The notes: generated by a model not told the origin, from the sequence alone. Shown: positions 32,570 through 47,618, numbered from the stretch's first letter. The stretch: DNA of 64,000 bases from Pomphorhynchus laevis (GCA_012934845.2 WNNJ02002515.1:1-64000); one strand, 5' to 3'. Program-made: numbers and translations.

Positions 32570-35344
32570 AGGCTTCAATAAACTTCAGTTTCTTGACAAA
32601 GTTAAAATTTAATCTGTTAATGGAAAAACAATAAATATTTTCGTTATGTTCTACAAAACATATTTACGGAAATAAGCTGGTTTTCTTCATTTTTAATTAC
32701 ATTATCACAACATATATTTTGAAGCAGCTTACAAAAGGTAAAACAAATACATGCAGTCAAATAATTGACACTGTTGCTTCAGCTTCTTATTTAAGTGGCA
32801 CAATCCTCGTGAAGTTGCGGAACTTGACTTGACGACTGCCTCGCTGTACTTACAAATTGATTAATTTATACAAATTAAATATATTTGCCTGAAAACATAT
32901 TTTATGATTATAATTAGTAGGCTACTTATATCATCCTATCGAGTAATAGCTCTTTCTTCCTTATCAATATATGATAATAGAACAGATCCAATTAGTACTT
33001 TGTGTGTACTGGAAATTGTTTGAACGGCTAATGTTTTTGATTTTCAAATATTTTGCAAAGTATTCTATAAAATTTATCTAATATTAAGTATTTTATACTT
33101 AATATTGTAATAATCTACACGACGTTTCATTGTCTAGCTTAAACGGTTAAAAACCATTTTATATCCCGCATTAATAAGTTCACAGGTCAATATGATGATG
33201 GCGTGCAAGTAAAACAGATTTCAAACAACATATATATATTTGTTGTAGCAAAATAGTTAAAATGAGGTTTTTAGATAGAATTGATTTTAGTAGTCATAAT
33301 CGTCAACCTGTATCATCATATAGTACAGTCCTATTATGTTCATGTATCCCGTCTTTAAGGTTGCCTCTACTTCTATAAACATTTGCGGTATTTTCGGCAT
33401 TTGCCGAATAAAACACGACAAATACTAAATTCGGTATACGTATTTACAGCTAAGCAGCACTCCTCGCCAAAACCATTTTTCATTTTTAAAATAAAACATA
33501 TTAATAACTTAAATTGTGCATCCAAATTATTGAATGTATTTCAACGGATAAAATGCCTACATTATTGGATATACATAGTCCATTATACATATCCGCCGGT
33601 ATTAAATATCGATCAATCTAGGTGATCATAATTGTTGTACAATGATTTTGCTTTGTCAAGAACAAGACAAAAAGACGACGAAGAAATATAATTAGGCAGG
33701 AAACCGTGAATGAACCCAATGAATAGCAACAAATTGCAAAAAAAATCAATTTGATATTTTGTTATTAGAATCCTTAAAACAGTTACAAGTCAAGTTATGT
33801 CTGATGTATCCTACAAAGGTTCAGCCGAACAATCAACTATAAACTGGTCTGTAGCTGGGTCTCTCAAGCACTTCATATAAAGTAAGTTATTTCCTATTTC
33901 TATTATACATTTACTTTTGGTAGGTAAGAACATACAATAAGAGTGTATTGTATAAAAATGAATCTCTTACAATCAATCTAAGAAACTAAGAAAGAAATTT
34001 CAACGGTGGATTACACAGAATTTAAGAATTTGATTACATTAGCAGTAAATGCTAAAACTTAAGAATATTTCAAAGACTATTATATTTTTATATATTTTAA
34101 AGCCGTTTATGTTATCGAAATTAAAAGAAGATATAATTTAAAACTGCCTAGCCTTTAGAAAAACGTATAATAGAAAACATAAATGATTTATACAAAATCG
34201 ATAATTTTTAGTAAAATGTAGTTTCCTTTTGAAGATTAAGAAATTTCTTAGATATTGAAATTAATAAGGTATGAAAATACTATAAAATGATATATCATCA
34301 TTATATATGTATGCTTGTCGTTGTTGTTGGTGTTCTTCATGATTAAGAATTAAGTCAAACGATAAAATGTGTTTTCGAAGTTAGCATTATTACCAAAATT
34401 AAAATCCATCAATACCAATAAGGTCGTATAAATATTGCCAATATCAATACAAAGTGGGGTCAAAATGTCAAAAGAAAATGTTCCAAATTTTATTTGCTGG
34501 ATGGAAATGACCCCTAAATTAAAATGGAATTCCAAGGAAAATTCAGTAATCTCTGTAGCAATTTAATTTATATTATATTTTTAATTTAATTTATAGTCGA
34601 TAATCGACAAATAGCATTGATTTCGTAATAGCCTTTATTTATAAAATATTCTAGACTGCAAAACTCATAATCACGACCACAACAATAATGATAGAGTACA
34701 CAAATATTAGCCTTCAAATATTGTTTCATACTTAAAGAAATTTACATACAAATGTGTCTGATTACTTTGTAATTCCTGGTGGAAGCATTCGGTCATCAAA
34801 GTTGATTTTATTTTAATCGATGTTAATATTGCTATAATGCATCATTACCCATTAATATGATGGGTAAACGAAAAACGATTATATTAATGCAGTATTTTTA
34901 AAATTCACCTGCACATTTAATGAAATTAAAATCTCACAGTTGGACTGTGTGTAAAGAACTATACTTTGTGCATAAATCAAGACTGTATGCGGATAACTAG
35001 ACTGTAAGCAAAGAAACATTAATGGATTATACGAACATGGTAGGTAAACTTGATTTCCTTTATGGATAAAAATTAGAAAGAAATTAGTAAAACATTATAA
35101 CTTATAAAAATCGAAAATATCGTGTTCTTTTTTGTTAACGTAAAAACATACAATTAATTGAATTATTTGCTGTGATGATCGATCCGGATATGAATTCCTT
35201 GTCAACATAAGTAGTTAGATTAGAACTGAAGAATTTAAAGAAGCCGTTTAAGAATAGTACAATTTCAATCATTATAATTGTATTTAGAAATTTTGGTAAA
35301 TTGTAAATTTTTCTATGGGAGAGCAAAATGACCTATTTGAGTTG
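32570..35344. other. AT-rich intergenic DNA, nothing recognised
   Basis: No frame with a recognisable family and no clear large repeat. The promoter of the palmitoyltransferase should lie in the first few hundred bases but I cannot point to elements. Confidence 0.6.
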
Positions 35345-35890
35345 AAATTGAAATAATAAATCAAATTTGCTGATTTAATCATTTTATGGCTCTCTCTATT
35401 TATTTATTTAGAGATATGCGAACGGAAATAGTGCAGCAAATACAATGTTTCAAAAAGTCACCAGAAAGTTGTTTCTTCGCTTAACTGTTCAGTAACTTAA
35501 ATAATGTTGTCTCAGCAAACTTAGCGGTATGTGATTACATCACATACATTATAGCTGCGATCATTCAAATGACTGATGAATCCGTGTTGTGCAGCACATG
35601 CGATCGTAACAGGCTGGTAGCAAATGTTTCGCCGACTTTATACTTAATAAGGAACAAAAATATCTTTTGCATGATCGCAGCTATAATGTATGTGATGTAA
35701 TCACATACCGCTAAGGTTGCTGAGACAACATTATTTAAGTTACTGAACAGTCAAGCGAAGAAACAACTTTTTGGTGACACTTCGAAACATTGTATTTGCT
35801 GCACTATTTCTGTTCGCATATCTCTAAATAAATAAATAGAGAGAGGCATAAAATGATTAAATCAGCAAAATTGATTTATTATTTCAATTC
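35345..35890. repeat. Long foldback: 220-bp near-perfect inverted arms
   Basis: 35345-35564 and 35671-35890 are inverted copies with only scattered mismatches over 220 bp, separated by a 106-bp spacer. Both arms contain TATTTATTTAGAGATATGCG (or complement), GTATTTGCTGCACTATTTC and GCGGTATGTGATTACATCAC. A transcript would form a very long hairpin. No ORF spans it. Confidence 0.92.
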
Positions 35891-36195
35891 AGAGCTATAA
35901 CCAAATTTCTACGCTCGTGTATATTAATTTTTGGAGTACGTTTGATGAAGAGACTGTTATCATGCCAAATGAGGAACAAAGGAAGACAAGACAGACGATT
36001 AGTATAAGCTTAATTGAATGCTTTTTAGGGTTATTAAGATGTTCTCTTGAAAAATATAATGCCTATACTTAATATTTCCACACATTAAGTATATTTTAAA
36101 CACATTCAAATCAGCACCGGAGAAAATAAGTGCTAAAACTAAAGATTTCAATTTCGAAATAAAGCATTATTGCTTTCGAAATTGCTTTAAATCCC

Positions 36196-36480
36196 TGCAT
36201 AAGCCTCGAATACATATGTGAAAAACTTAGTGAACATAGCTCTGGAGTTTCTTATTCCCCATCAACAGCATCAAGAATAATTAAAAAGATGGATTATACT
36301 AAGAAAACCTTAACATTTTTCCCATAAATAGAAATAGTAATGCAAACAAGGAGGTGAGCTTACAATATGGTTCGTCGATGCTGAATATAAACGATGAACA
36401 GTTGATATTCTTAGATAAGGCAGGTTTTAATTTACACTCATACAAGAGAATGGGATATTCACCAAATAATACTAAATTAA
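36196..36480 (+). pseudogene. Tc1/IS630-type DDE transposase fragment
   Basis: Reads CISLEYICEKLSEHSSGVSY, STASRIIKKMDYTKKTLTFF, then in the next frame NRNSNANKEVSLQYGSSMLN and QLIFLDKAGFNLHSYKRMGY. The order helix-turn-helix end, DYTKKTLT, then LD-x-x-GFNLH-x-x-x-x-GYSP is the DDE_3 transposase layout with the first catalytic Asp. It has at least one frameshift, lacks the later catalytic Asp and Asp/Glu, and is cut off where an interspersed repeat begins at about 36468. Confidence 0.65.
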
Positions 36481-36840
36481 ATCAGCTAACTGAGTCTACG
36501 TATTTAATATAATTATAAAATAAACAAAACATAATAATGCTAAATCAAAATTTAATAATTAAATAATAAAATTAATAATTGTTTTTAGATTTTCTATAAT
36601 TTAAATCAAGTTAAAATAAAAAATTGAAATTTGAAAAGTCATTTTTATGAATTGACTAACAGAAAACAGACGTTGTATCAGAATAAGAATTAGAGGTCAT
36701 AAGGAGGAACTGCTATGCTATCAGGTTTCGGCGCCTAACTCCTCTACCCAACATAGCAGCGGGGCCAAATACAAGCTAATGATGTATTTCCTCTGAAATA
36801 ACTATCTAGTATCTTATTCTAATACAAAGTATATTATTTA
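36468..36840 (+). repeat. 370-bp interspersed repeat ending in a palindromic MITE
   Basis: Begins AAATCAGCTAACTGAGTCTA, runs through an AT-rich body (TTTAAATCAAGTTAAAATAA) and ends in the palindromic block CAGACGTTGTATCAGAATAA ... TATCTTATTCTAATACAAAG. Collinear with 49185-49555. End fragments lie at 17880-17965, 28610-28720 and about 51790-51870. It interrupts the transposase fragment. Confidence 0.75.
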
Positions 36841-39800
36841 TTATCCGATATAAACGATATGAAATCGTTTATAGCAGTAGTCAATGTGACGATTGTTGGT
36901 GAAAGGATGCAAGGAAAATGGAAATTACCTTAATAAAATCTTGTGTATGACGTATCAGGCGACAAATATGGCAGCAAACGATTTAGTCAATGTTTTAGAT
37001 TAAATTGATACATTAGTTTTTTGGTGTGCTCGAAAAGACAGCATTGAAAAAGGATAAAAAATGACAATTCAATTTTCGGCAAAAATTGTACATCACTTGT
37101 ACTGATGATCGGATCATGTACTGTTTGGCTACATATTACAAGTGATATAACAACGTTATTTTTATGGTATGTTAAGAATATTGGTTCAACCAATTATAAA
37201 TCGGAATATAATCGTGCTGATTGATTATTAAAAATGACGTAACAAATCATTTTAATTTTCGTTAGCGGGAAGAATTTGAACGCTCTAAAATCTCAAATCC
37301 TTTAGTTATATTTTTTGTAAACTCAATGCAGTGTTCACGAAAATATTATTTCTTTTGAAATTGTTCAATACAATGAAGTTCACTGATGATTTACCACAAG
37401 GAAGGGGAATACGGAAAGCCATAACAAAATAGGTCAAACGAAGACGGTCAAATGCGAAGTAACAAATGGGATAGTTTACGCGCAGTGACGGTTCCGCTAA
37501 AAAATAAATACGAAAATAAATATTTCTAATAAACATTATATTATTTATCATTTGCCACCAGACTATTTTAAAAATCATGCAACTTAGCTTAGGCTACATA
37601 TTTTGTACCAAAAAAGATTTTATAGTATTTTAATTAGTTTTTTTATGAAGCGATTAATAGGTAATAAGTCGTGTTTTTGAACAAAGATAGTGAACAAAGA
37701 TAGGAGGTTATCAGAGTGTGTTATCATGTTTACAACACAATAAATGCGATATATATAATAAATACATATCAACGATGAATGCTTCCTGGAAATCGATTTT
37801 TATAACGAAGCTAAAGTAAATGCCCATCGCCCATGTGTTTCCTTCAGCAGACAACAAATCATGTTCATTGTAGATTTCAAAAAACATTAGAAGAAGTAGG
37901 TTGTAAATCGAGTTTTAACTCATGAATGTTAATTATTGATTAAACTGAGAGAGTGAAAGTTATGGTCAATGTTCAATAGCAACATATTATCACTTTCAGG
38001 ACAAAAGCTCGGTCAAGGATATAATAACAAGTTGTCACTAAAGTTTTCACTCACTATCTCTTTAATGAATAATCAAAAAGTATGAGTTGGGGATAATAAA
38101 TAGAAATAAAGAAACTCGAGTTAGCACACGATCCACAATTTAGATGGCTGCTTCTGTCAACACAAAGTTGAGGATGAGCACAGAACGACGTGGTGCCGGA
38201 AAAATACCTGAACTGTATGTGCTAACTATGAAGGAGAAATAAGCTGTTTTATTTAAAAGGCATTATCTTCAGAAAATAAAAGCTCTTCAAGACAACATGC
38301 AAATTATTCAAAACTTCGATAAATAATGTGTAGAACTTTAACTATCCTAGATTATAAATTCTATTTAAAAAATACCTTTAAAATAATTTATTAGCAAAAT
38401 AAAAATCATAGTTTCGCCAATCCCGAATAGCTGCTCACTTTGCAACCACGTGAATTATTAGGGCGTGTACACTTTAATAGTATTTTATCAACAGACCCAA
38501 TGGTTGATCAAAATAACTGTAAAATTAAAAAATTAAGGAAGGAAAGTGAATTGGACGATACATATAAGGCGTGTTTAAGTATCGATAGATTTACATAGTC
38601 GCTATTTTAAGGAATGTTGAAGACCACATTCATTAAAGTAGGGGTATTTATATTTTATTCACATTTCAATATTAATAAATCACAATGGTCTTGTAACAAA
38701 ATTCGATCTAACACATGTTTTTCCATACTAGTTGTGATAATAATTGTTCAGAAAAGGTATCACGTTTTGCAGATCAATTGATCTATGGAACATTAGGATT
38801 AGTGAAGAAACAAAATTAATAGAAACAGTGATAGATAATAATTTAGATTTCCTGTTCATTATTTTTTCATATTTAGTTGTGTAGCCAGTTATCAGGCCAA
38901 CTTCCACTAGTAAAGAGAAGCCCACTAAAATATTGTTATTGGGTAAGGTTTCATCTGTAATAAATGATCAACGAAGCGTTATAGCCATTTTATTAAAACT
39001 AATAATAATTTAATAATAATTATACTCAAAACATCAATTTAAAAAATTAATTATTATTTTTATAATAAATTTTTTCTGACTAAAATATAATATATATAAT
39101 ATATACAAATAATATAAATACACATATATAAATATAAATAATATATCCAATTTATATTTAAGTGATTAAAATTAGTATGCCGCTGTAAAAGTATTTCGCA
39201 ATTATGTAACACGTAAAAAAATATCAATTCCAATCTAACATAAAGCAAATTTACTTTGAACAATATAATATATAAAGTGTTTCGAATAACAATTTAAAGA
39301 GGCGAAATATCGATTGTATGTAGACTATATACAAAACTAACAATATCGAATCGCAAAATGCTAATTTTCAATAATAAGATAATCAACCAAAACCTAATAC
39401 CTTAAAACCAAAATCTATTAAAATACTTTAATTTACGAAATACATAAGTTATTGGCTTAATGTCTGGAAAGATAGTAAAAGCGCAATATTTATATGCGTT
39501 TTAAACATAAAGTCTCATTATAGACTATTATAAAATCGTAATTACATTAACTGTTGATATTGGTTTCATGAAATTTTGAATAATATTAATAATATAATGA
39601 ATTTATAATTAATATTAATTTATTAAAGAATTATGAAATATTTTATTTAATAAAATTGTGTATAATTCATTTAGGAAATATTGAATCATGTAATAAAATT
39701 GAATATGTATGTTTAGATGTGATTGTGGTCTAGACGACGAAGACTTGGGATCAGAAAGGTTTTCGTAGTCATATTAAAATATCAGAAAATTATCCGTGTA

Positions 39801-42139
39801 CGCCGAATGAGTTTGTTTGTTTTAAAATATTAACACGATTAAAAATACGAATTGAAGAAAAACTAAATGTTTACCTGATGATAATTCTGTCTGTCTATAA
39901 TATGGTCAAATTAGAAGGACTTATTTCCAATCTAAGTGCTTGTTTTTACTGAATCAGTTCGCAAGCCTTAAGCTATATGTATAACTAATAATAATTAGTA
40001 TACTAACTGAATATACAATTGCTGAATCCCTTGATTATACACCAAAAATCGAGTAATTCCAGTGTGAATCCTAATTGCTGCACATAAATAATATGATCTC
40101 CTTTTTACAATGGACACATCAGTTATGGCTTGATCAATCTGGCTTTAATAAACTCAGCCTATGAAAATTGTGGATTTACGCCAAACGTTATCAATAACGG
40201 AATATAATAAACGAGAATATATTCATGTGCTTGTTCTAATTGAGCTGATTATACATATATACCCAACGTGTAAACCTGACACACGTCGAATTAAGCATTT
40301 ATTGTATTTTCAATAATAAATAGCTGGAAGAATTTTATTAATTACAACAATACGAATGAAATAAAGCAGTCCGAGAAATTAACAGGCTTTAATAAACAGC
40401 AAACATGAACTTTATTAAAAATAGTAGCTGCGAATAAAAGTTAATGAATACATCACAGCATATACATGGCAAGAGAGCATAAAAAATTATATTGCTGACG
40501 CCGTTATGCACATATAATTATTATAAATAACTACCGTAGCGATATAGTCGGATAACTAGGAGGGGATTTGTAGTGTGCCCTGCAAAATAGTTATTTGCAA
40601 TTATAGAGGTGCTAATTTTGATGGGGGGGCGGAGTTTTTCTTGGCAATATTGTGACATAAATAAGGTACATCTCTAAATCGTCATAACGTGATTATTCGT
40701 CAATTTGATTAATTTTCTCCCTTCATATTCTTATTTATATTTTTCATAATTGCCTTTTGCAATTACTTGTCCCCTCCACGAGATTACCCACGCAACAGAT
40801 GGTTTTCGCCCATTACAGACAGCATCCACCATTAGCCGCTACACACGTTACCTACCTACATATTCCAATACCGTAGGTAGCAACTAGAAATTTTTATATA
40901 CTAGAATAACATGTTTCTCTTTTCTATAAGTAACATTAAATATAAGAAAAAAATTGCTAACCTATACAATATATTTGGAGTTTTTACTTTTTCTTACTCT
41001 CCTTCGCTCTAGTAGTTATTCACTCCTCCTTTGTCTTGAGCTGTTTCACAAAGAAAGATAAAGAAAGTTGAGGATAGATAAAAACAGTGTCGTTAGATCA
41101 GCGAATTTGCTTCTGTAATTCGAGATGGGTGTGTTGAACTTCTTGCTCTCACTCTCTCTATTTATCGCATTTCTCTCTAATGATCAAGATTGGTGGTTGA
41201 TAGGTATATATATATTGTAATATAGTAAGTAGCAATGGTGATATTTTCCAAAGTGAGAAAATCAGGAAAAGCAAGCAATGCGTAGAAAAAACAAAAAGTA
41301 ACCTCTATTTGTTGTTCTGCGGTTCAAAGAAGACAACGCCACAAGAATAGATAAAAGCAATAATATCCAACTAGTAAGCGAAACTTTTCATCGCATTTCA
41401 AAAACAAAAGGGACGTGTTTATATGAGTGTCATCAGCCGAAATCGGCCTCGGTAAACCAAAATTTCCGCTGTTTATCCATCTTGCTGCGGTGGTAACCTT
41501 TTGTTTTATGGCTGTTATTGTCGCCCTAAATGAGGACATTTTATGTAATTTATAAAAGAAGTAAAGATCAGATCTCACCTCAAAACAGCTTTATGTAAAA
41601 GCTAGAGGTTATATATTATTATTTCAATGGAAAAACAAAGATATACGCGGTGAAATTTAGCTTCTCGACATTAAATTCAGACAATGAAAAAATGTACACG
41701 ATCGTACTTTTTAGAAAATTTTTATATCTCACATTTATTTAGTTGTAATAAGAACCTAAATAAAAACGTAAGAGATGACATATATGTTCTGTGAAAATAT
41801 TGAAAATGAATTTAATTTTCATTTGCTGGGTATGTAACTTTTCAATTTGAAATAATCTTAATTTTTTAGAAATGGTTTTCAGCTTATATCAATTGTGCAG
41901 CAGCGACAAAAACAACCCGTAGCGTATATAATATATACACAAACAAATACACATTAGCTGCGTGGATATGTTTTAATACGGAATTGGTATTAGTTCACAA
42001 AAAGTGAACTAATAAAACAATATTCAAAGCCGTGTTGGGATAGGTTTTTGATAATTTCGACAAGTACAAAATTACATAAAAGTTTGCTATGTGCAGAGGT
42101 CGATGGATAATGAAGGTGATTAACTGGCACTGAATTATG
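36841..42139. other. AT-rich intergenic DNA, nothing recognised
   Basis: 5.3 kb with only short open frames of no recognisable family (for example 37306-37578 minus and 41324-41578 minus). I see no RNA gene or confident repeat. Confidence 0.55.
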
Positions 42140-42337
42140 CTTTTTGAATTTTGGAGCAGGATCATTAAAATTAATTTATTTCTTTTGTATTTCGCTAGCT
42201 GCTGCAGTCATCCTCAGAAAACAAAATGTTAATGACGCTAGATGTTGCTAGCATCATAATGATGCTAGCAACATCTAGCGAAATATAAAAATAAATTAGT
42301 TTTATTGATCATGATCCAACATTCCAAATTAAAATAT
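42140..42337. repeat. Small foldback with hammerhead-like core
   Basis: Outer arms (TTGAATTTTGGAGCAGGATC at the left, its complement near 42310-42335) and an inner palindrome GATGTTGCTAGCATCAT/ATGATGCTAGCAACATC at 42241-42279. On the minus strand 42211-42217 reads CUGAGGA and 42193-42190 GAAA with a stem between and UUUU/AAAA as stem I, but the cleavage triplet UAC lacks the required U. Confidence 0.65.
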
Positions 42338-42399
42338 GGAGCAACAAATGTGTTAGTTATATATATATTGAATTACAATTATTCATTAACAGCCTCTGT

Positions 42400-42540
42400 T
42401 AATGAATAATATATATAATATTATAATATTATAATATAATATATTATATTATATTATATTAATATATTATATTATAATATATAATATAATATAATATAAT
42501 TATTATATAATATATAATATATATAAATATATATATGACA
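42400..42540. repeat. AT-only palindromic low-complexity tract
   Basis: Runs of TATAATATAATATATTATAT-like sequence that can pair with themselves; simple-sequence origin. Confidence 0.85.
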
Positions 42541-45500
42541 CGATTATCCGTAACAGTACACCTGATATTTTTAAGGAAGACAACACATTACGGATGTGTA
42601 TATATTTACACATATTTACAAATATTTACATACTCATTCTTTATCCTTTTAAAGGACCTTTAATATTTAAAGGTAATAACATTGTGGATATACATGGACA
42701 TGCAAATCCCACTGAACCCCGGGTACAGTGAATGATTTTGTATGTTTTTTATTAAATAGTCAAAGTTAGCGTTTAAAATTATAATAAGAACTAGATCATA
42801 ATCGATTTTCATATATAATAGGAATTATTTAGATTATAATAGGACTTTTTTTATATTATATTACAAAAAAATACAACTACTTATGTTTAAGAACTTTCCT
42901 ACTGCAAATGATGGTTTAGATTGAGTAGTAAATACGAGAATATTTAACCCAATATTTAGAATAAATGTCTACTCGTATAAAATCCCATATTGATTGTCTG
43001 ATTACTAAACCGACCTGATGACTGCTTCGCAATCTCTGTAATTCAACCAAGAATTCGATTTTTTTAATTTATGTGTGAGCAATTACCAATATTGATGGAC
43101 ATTTTATGTTGCTTACCATCCAGACACGACAAAACTAGAGGAGACAAAAGCACGACAATAATTTATCAGAAAATAGGATGTGCGTGAAAATAAATGCGTT
43201 AGACATTTGTTAAGACAGTGAAACTCTTTGTTTTTAGTCTCTACTAAAAACCTACGATACAGTGTTGACATCTGAGATTAGGAAATAATATATAATGCGA
43301 CGAAAGATGATATATATAAATCGATCACCTGTCCAAAGCATATCGAAAGTGAAAGCAAAAACAAAGACGATTCGAAGAAATAAATAATTTAAAAATTCAA
43401 TTATTACAAATGATTTTATTTTTATTTCTTAGGTTAGAAAATTAATCCTATCAGGTAGCTTACTGTGATTAGTGATTAAACCCGTCGTTACATAACGAAA
43501 CAACCCAATATGTAAATTAGATATATAGCTACTACAAGATTGCGTCAAAATGTATTGTGCAATTTTGATTCGCGTAAGAACTTGTGAAATAAACTTGTTA
43601 CGAGCAATAAAAATAGAAAATTATCACTATATTACGTGCAATCCATATGGCACACACGTACAGATAGAGAATAATTATGATATATGGAACATATTCAAAA
43701 AAATTATATACATTATTTTCGGTTGTAGATTCATTTTGGTTTGTTATATTAAATACAATGGGACATACCATCAGGACGTATTCTGCCTATAGATTCAATA
43801 ATCATTTAATGAACAGATGGTGCGGCTAGAACAAACAATTTAATGAACAAATTGTCGAGGCTATAAAATTCATGAGGCGCAAATTGCGAATATGGAAAAT
43901 ACAATGATAATCGAGAAACGAAAATGTTATATTTGGGATACAATTTGCAGAGGAATAATTACAGAGCAATTCGTGTGAGTATTTATTAACGGTCTAAGCA
44001 CTACGGAAATAGAGTTTTAGGGTGCGCACGCACCGCATAACTCGACTTACAATAGTGAACAATCCGGTTATGTTGTTTATTTACAATGTAATAACAGAAA
44101 ATAACTAATTAGGATTATAAGTTGCTAAGAAATGACCGATGAATTGTAATTGGACTGTTCTATAATACTTTAGGGCATTGCATACTAGACAACCTTGTTC
44201 AAAGCGCTAAAATATGTCAAAGATTTCGATTTTGTCAAAAAAGCAAATGCAAATCAACAAATTTGAACTAACACATTGTAATAATAGTTTAGTATTGCGA
44301 ACGACTATTTTATTTTTGTCCGATAATTGACATTTTCTTTTTGATTGGAAAATTTCATTTAAAAATGTTACCTGTAATAAAATATTGCAACTACATTTTT
44401 AATTTCTTGTTGTTTATAAACAATTGTATATTTAAATTATTTATTCATAGTAGCTTTGTAGATGAACATTACAATTTTCAATACTGTTACCTTATTGAAA
44501 TGATTTATTTGCGAAACAGTGTAGATATTATATTTGAAAAGACAACAAAAACTCAACTCTTTATTCTCTAAAATATAATCATCGGGTCATAATTCTCTTA
44601 ATTTAACACAATTTACTCGGTGCTATTTCTCCGAGAATCTTAATACGCAATATGTGGCCGGTGATCATATTCACAAAAAAATTTCATTTGACTTGCCGTT
44701 CAAGGTCTCACTGGCTTGCATGGCATTGATTGTCGTGCAAGGCAAGTAAGACGTTGAATGAGATATTGTTGAGTTTGATTGCACTAAAAAACCAAACTCA
44801 GCACAGTTCGCGGCTAACTTCCAACGGTATAAAGTGCAATGAATGCTAAAGTAGCCATTAGACCTGCAGTGCCAGCCTGTCAGTTGGTCGTTCATAACAT
44901 TTGATCACTAATCTGTGATGCGTAATAACAAAGTATGTCTCTAATATTTGATTAGACAAACTCTGTCAAGGATTGTCACTGATGCATATAATATTGCATG
45001 GCATGGCATTGAGTAATCGCAAATTATCCAATTGCTTTTTAAAATATGTAGGGTAACTGTTTAATTTACACAGTTTTAGGTTTTAGCTCAGGAATTTACG
45101 ATAAAGATGTTATGCTAAATTACACAAAAATTACAAAATTTGACATTTTCAACTTCTGTTTCCGATATAAACACTACTAAATCCACAATTATCGTTAATA
45201 AAACATTATAAATTTGTAAGTCTTTAACCAACAAAAAAAATATTAAAATTTAAAATATGAACGAATGGACTAGTACATAATAAGTACTAAAATTGTGAAA
45301 TATATCTTTTACAAAAAGATCGTGATGCTATCCAACATACTTTTTTACAGTCTTAGAAGACTAAAAATAATATGCTCTGTTTTGGTATGCTGCAAAATAT
45401 ATCCGACTTTTCTTAGCCTGTGTACGTAAAAAGTTGTAAATAAATAAATTAAAGATATTTAAATATTTGAAGGTATTTAAATATTCCATTTAAGTAACTT

Positions 45501-46581
45501 ATTGATAATGTCAAAGATAAGCTTACATAGAATAGATATAAAATTCAGTTATATTAAACACACGATAATGGTTGACCTCTACACAAAGATCATATATAAA
45601 AAATTATAAAATATCTTTTGTATAAAATGCATGTATATCAGATAATCTAAAACAAATTGATTTATTAGCTATAAATATAATACCTGATTATCACACAGCT
45701 TGATAATTTAATCAAACAACATGATTTTGCTAAGGTGTTTGTTCAAAGCAATGTTACAAAATAAATTATGATAGATCGAGTTTGTATTTACATTTGTATT
45801 GCGGTCATGGGTGAAAAATTATTGACACGATAAAATGCAAATTGTTATTCAAATTACAAGCTTTCACTTGCGTTCTTTAAATATACTGCAGCTTGAAAAG
45901 AAACAATTGAAAGCGTGTAATTTCAATAACAATAAGCATTTTCATGACCATCATTGTGTTTTGTTTGACTCAATAACGAAAATTCACAATTAAAATTTAA
46001 ATTTTACAAAATAAAATCTGTATTTAAAAGCATCTTAAATAATAAAGAATAGAGCTCAAGTAAAACGTGCTAAAACGGACATCAACCTAGATCTGAATGA
46101 TGATAAAGTACAGTAAACCTTAGTATTGCTACCATTTCATAAAAATGGCAAATAAATAATCAGCAAAATAAATTAACACTGTGTACTTTAAATTTTGAAA
46201 TTTTGTCCCTGATGATGCCGGCTTATCAAAGCATTGCCAAACCATTAGATTCGCTTTCAATAACTTTGATTACAAACTCCTCATTATATAAAAGGAATGC
46301 ATGTGTATGCCGAGCCGCTGCCTGGTGTTATTTGAAGACGTTCCGTAATATTTAAAATATGGAATAAATAACCAGGCTATGAAAACTGTATATATAATGA
46401 GTTATGATTATTAAATCGTCACATGGGATTCTTATAATACCAAATTACAAATTAACTTGTAAAAGTTAATTTACAAGTCTTTACAAGTATTTATAAGTGG
46501 TAGTCAATCAAAATTAGGAGACTAAAACTTTCTAAACGAATAATTCATATTGATTAAAAATAAATAACATATTTTGTTAAA
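42541..46581. other. AT-rich intergenic DNA, nothing recognised
   Basis: 4 kb without a recognisable gene. Short frames (43550-43792 plus, 44341-44571 plus, 44671-44895 minus) show no family features. Confidence 0.55.
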
Positions 46582-46614
46582 GAATTATAGTAACTGGATC
46601 GAAGAAAAGAGTTT

Positions 46615-46654
46615 TTTTGATATTTCGCTAATCTCTGTTAGTATCTTCAGAAAA
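46615..46654 (-). ncRNA. Hammerhead-like core, left foldback arm
   Basis: UUUU, CUGAAGA (fits consensus CUGANGA), a stem CUAA/UUAG, GAAA, UAUC, AAAA. Same layout as the 30-kb ribozyme but with one extra base between A9 and stem II, a one-base-pair stem III and a short stem I. Confidence 0.45.
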
Positions 46655-47578
46655 TTACAATATTTTTAAAATGTACATGCCTTTATTTAAAAAATTCAAA
46701 ACGACCGCAGCCATTTTATTTGAGCAGGTGCTGCTGTTATTAGTGATAAATAACTGATTTCAGTTTTGTTTGAATTGTTACACGATTTCGGCAACTTTTG
46801 AAGGTACACAAAACGCAATCAAAAAGATGATTTAAAATAGTTTAGAAACAAAACAAAAATAATAACCATAATATTTCCATTATCAACTATTTAAAAACAA
46901 TATTTACATTCAAAATAAATAATTTGAAAAATTTAAAGATATAAAAATAATAATTAAAATTGCTAAAAAATTAAATGAAGTATAAAAATCAAAATTAGAA
47001 CTGATTATTCAAACAAAAGAATCGTTTACAACATCTTTACACAATATTTAACGTTACGTCAGGTTTATTATTCGGCATAATAATATTAGAGTTGTTATGA
47101 ACGTAATAAGCCTCAAGAATTTTTCAATAAAATTTAAACAATTGATTAAACAATTAATTTAAACGACTATTTTAAACAATTGATTTCTTTTGCTGAACCT
47201 GACGTAACGTTAAATATTGTGTAAAGATGTTGTAAACGATTCTTTTGTTTAAATAATCTTTTCTATTTTTATTTTTATACTTCATTTAATTTTTTAGCAA
47301 TTTTAATTATTATTTTTATATCTTTAAATTTTTTTAAATTATTTATTTTGAATGTAAATATTGTTTTTAAATAATTGATAATGGAAATATTATGGTTATT
47401 ATTTTTGTTTTGTTTCTAAACTATTTTAAATCATCTTTTTGATTGCGTTTTGTGTACCTAAAATATCAGTTGAAATCAGTTGTTTATCGCTAATAACAGC
47501 AGCACCTGTTCAAATAAAATGGCGGCGATCGTTTTGAATTTTTTAAATAAAGGCATGTACATTTTAAAAGCATCGTAA

Positions 47579-47618
47579 TTTTCTGAAGATGCTAACAGAA
47601 GTTAGCGAAATATCAACG
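47579..47618 (+). ncRNA. Hammerhead-like core, right foldback arm
   Basis: UUUU, CUGAAGA (47583-47589), U, perfect stem GCUAAC/GUUAGC with AGAA loop, GAAA (47607-47610), UAUC. Stem I on the 3' side (AACGAA) pairs poorly, so it may be inactive. Confidence 0.42.
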
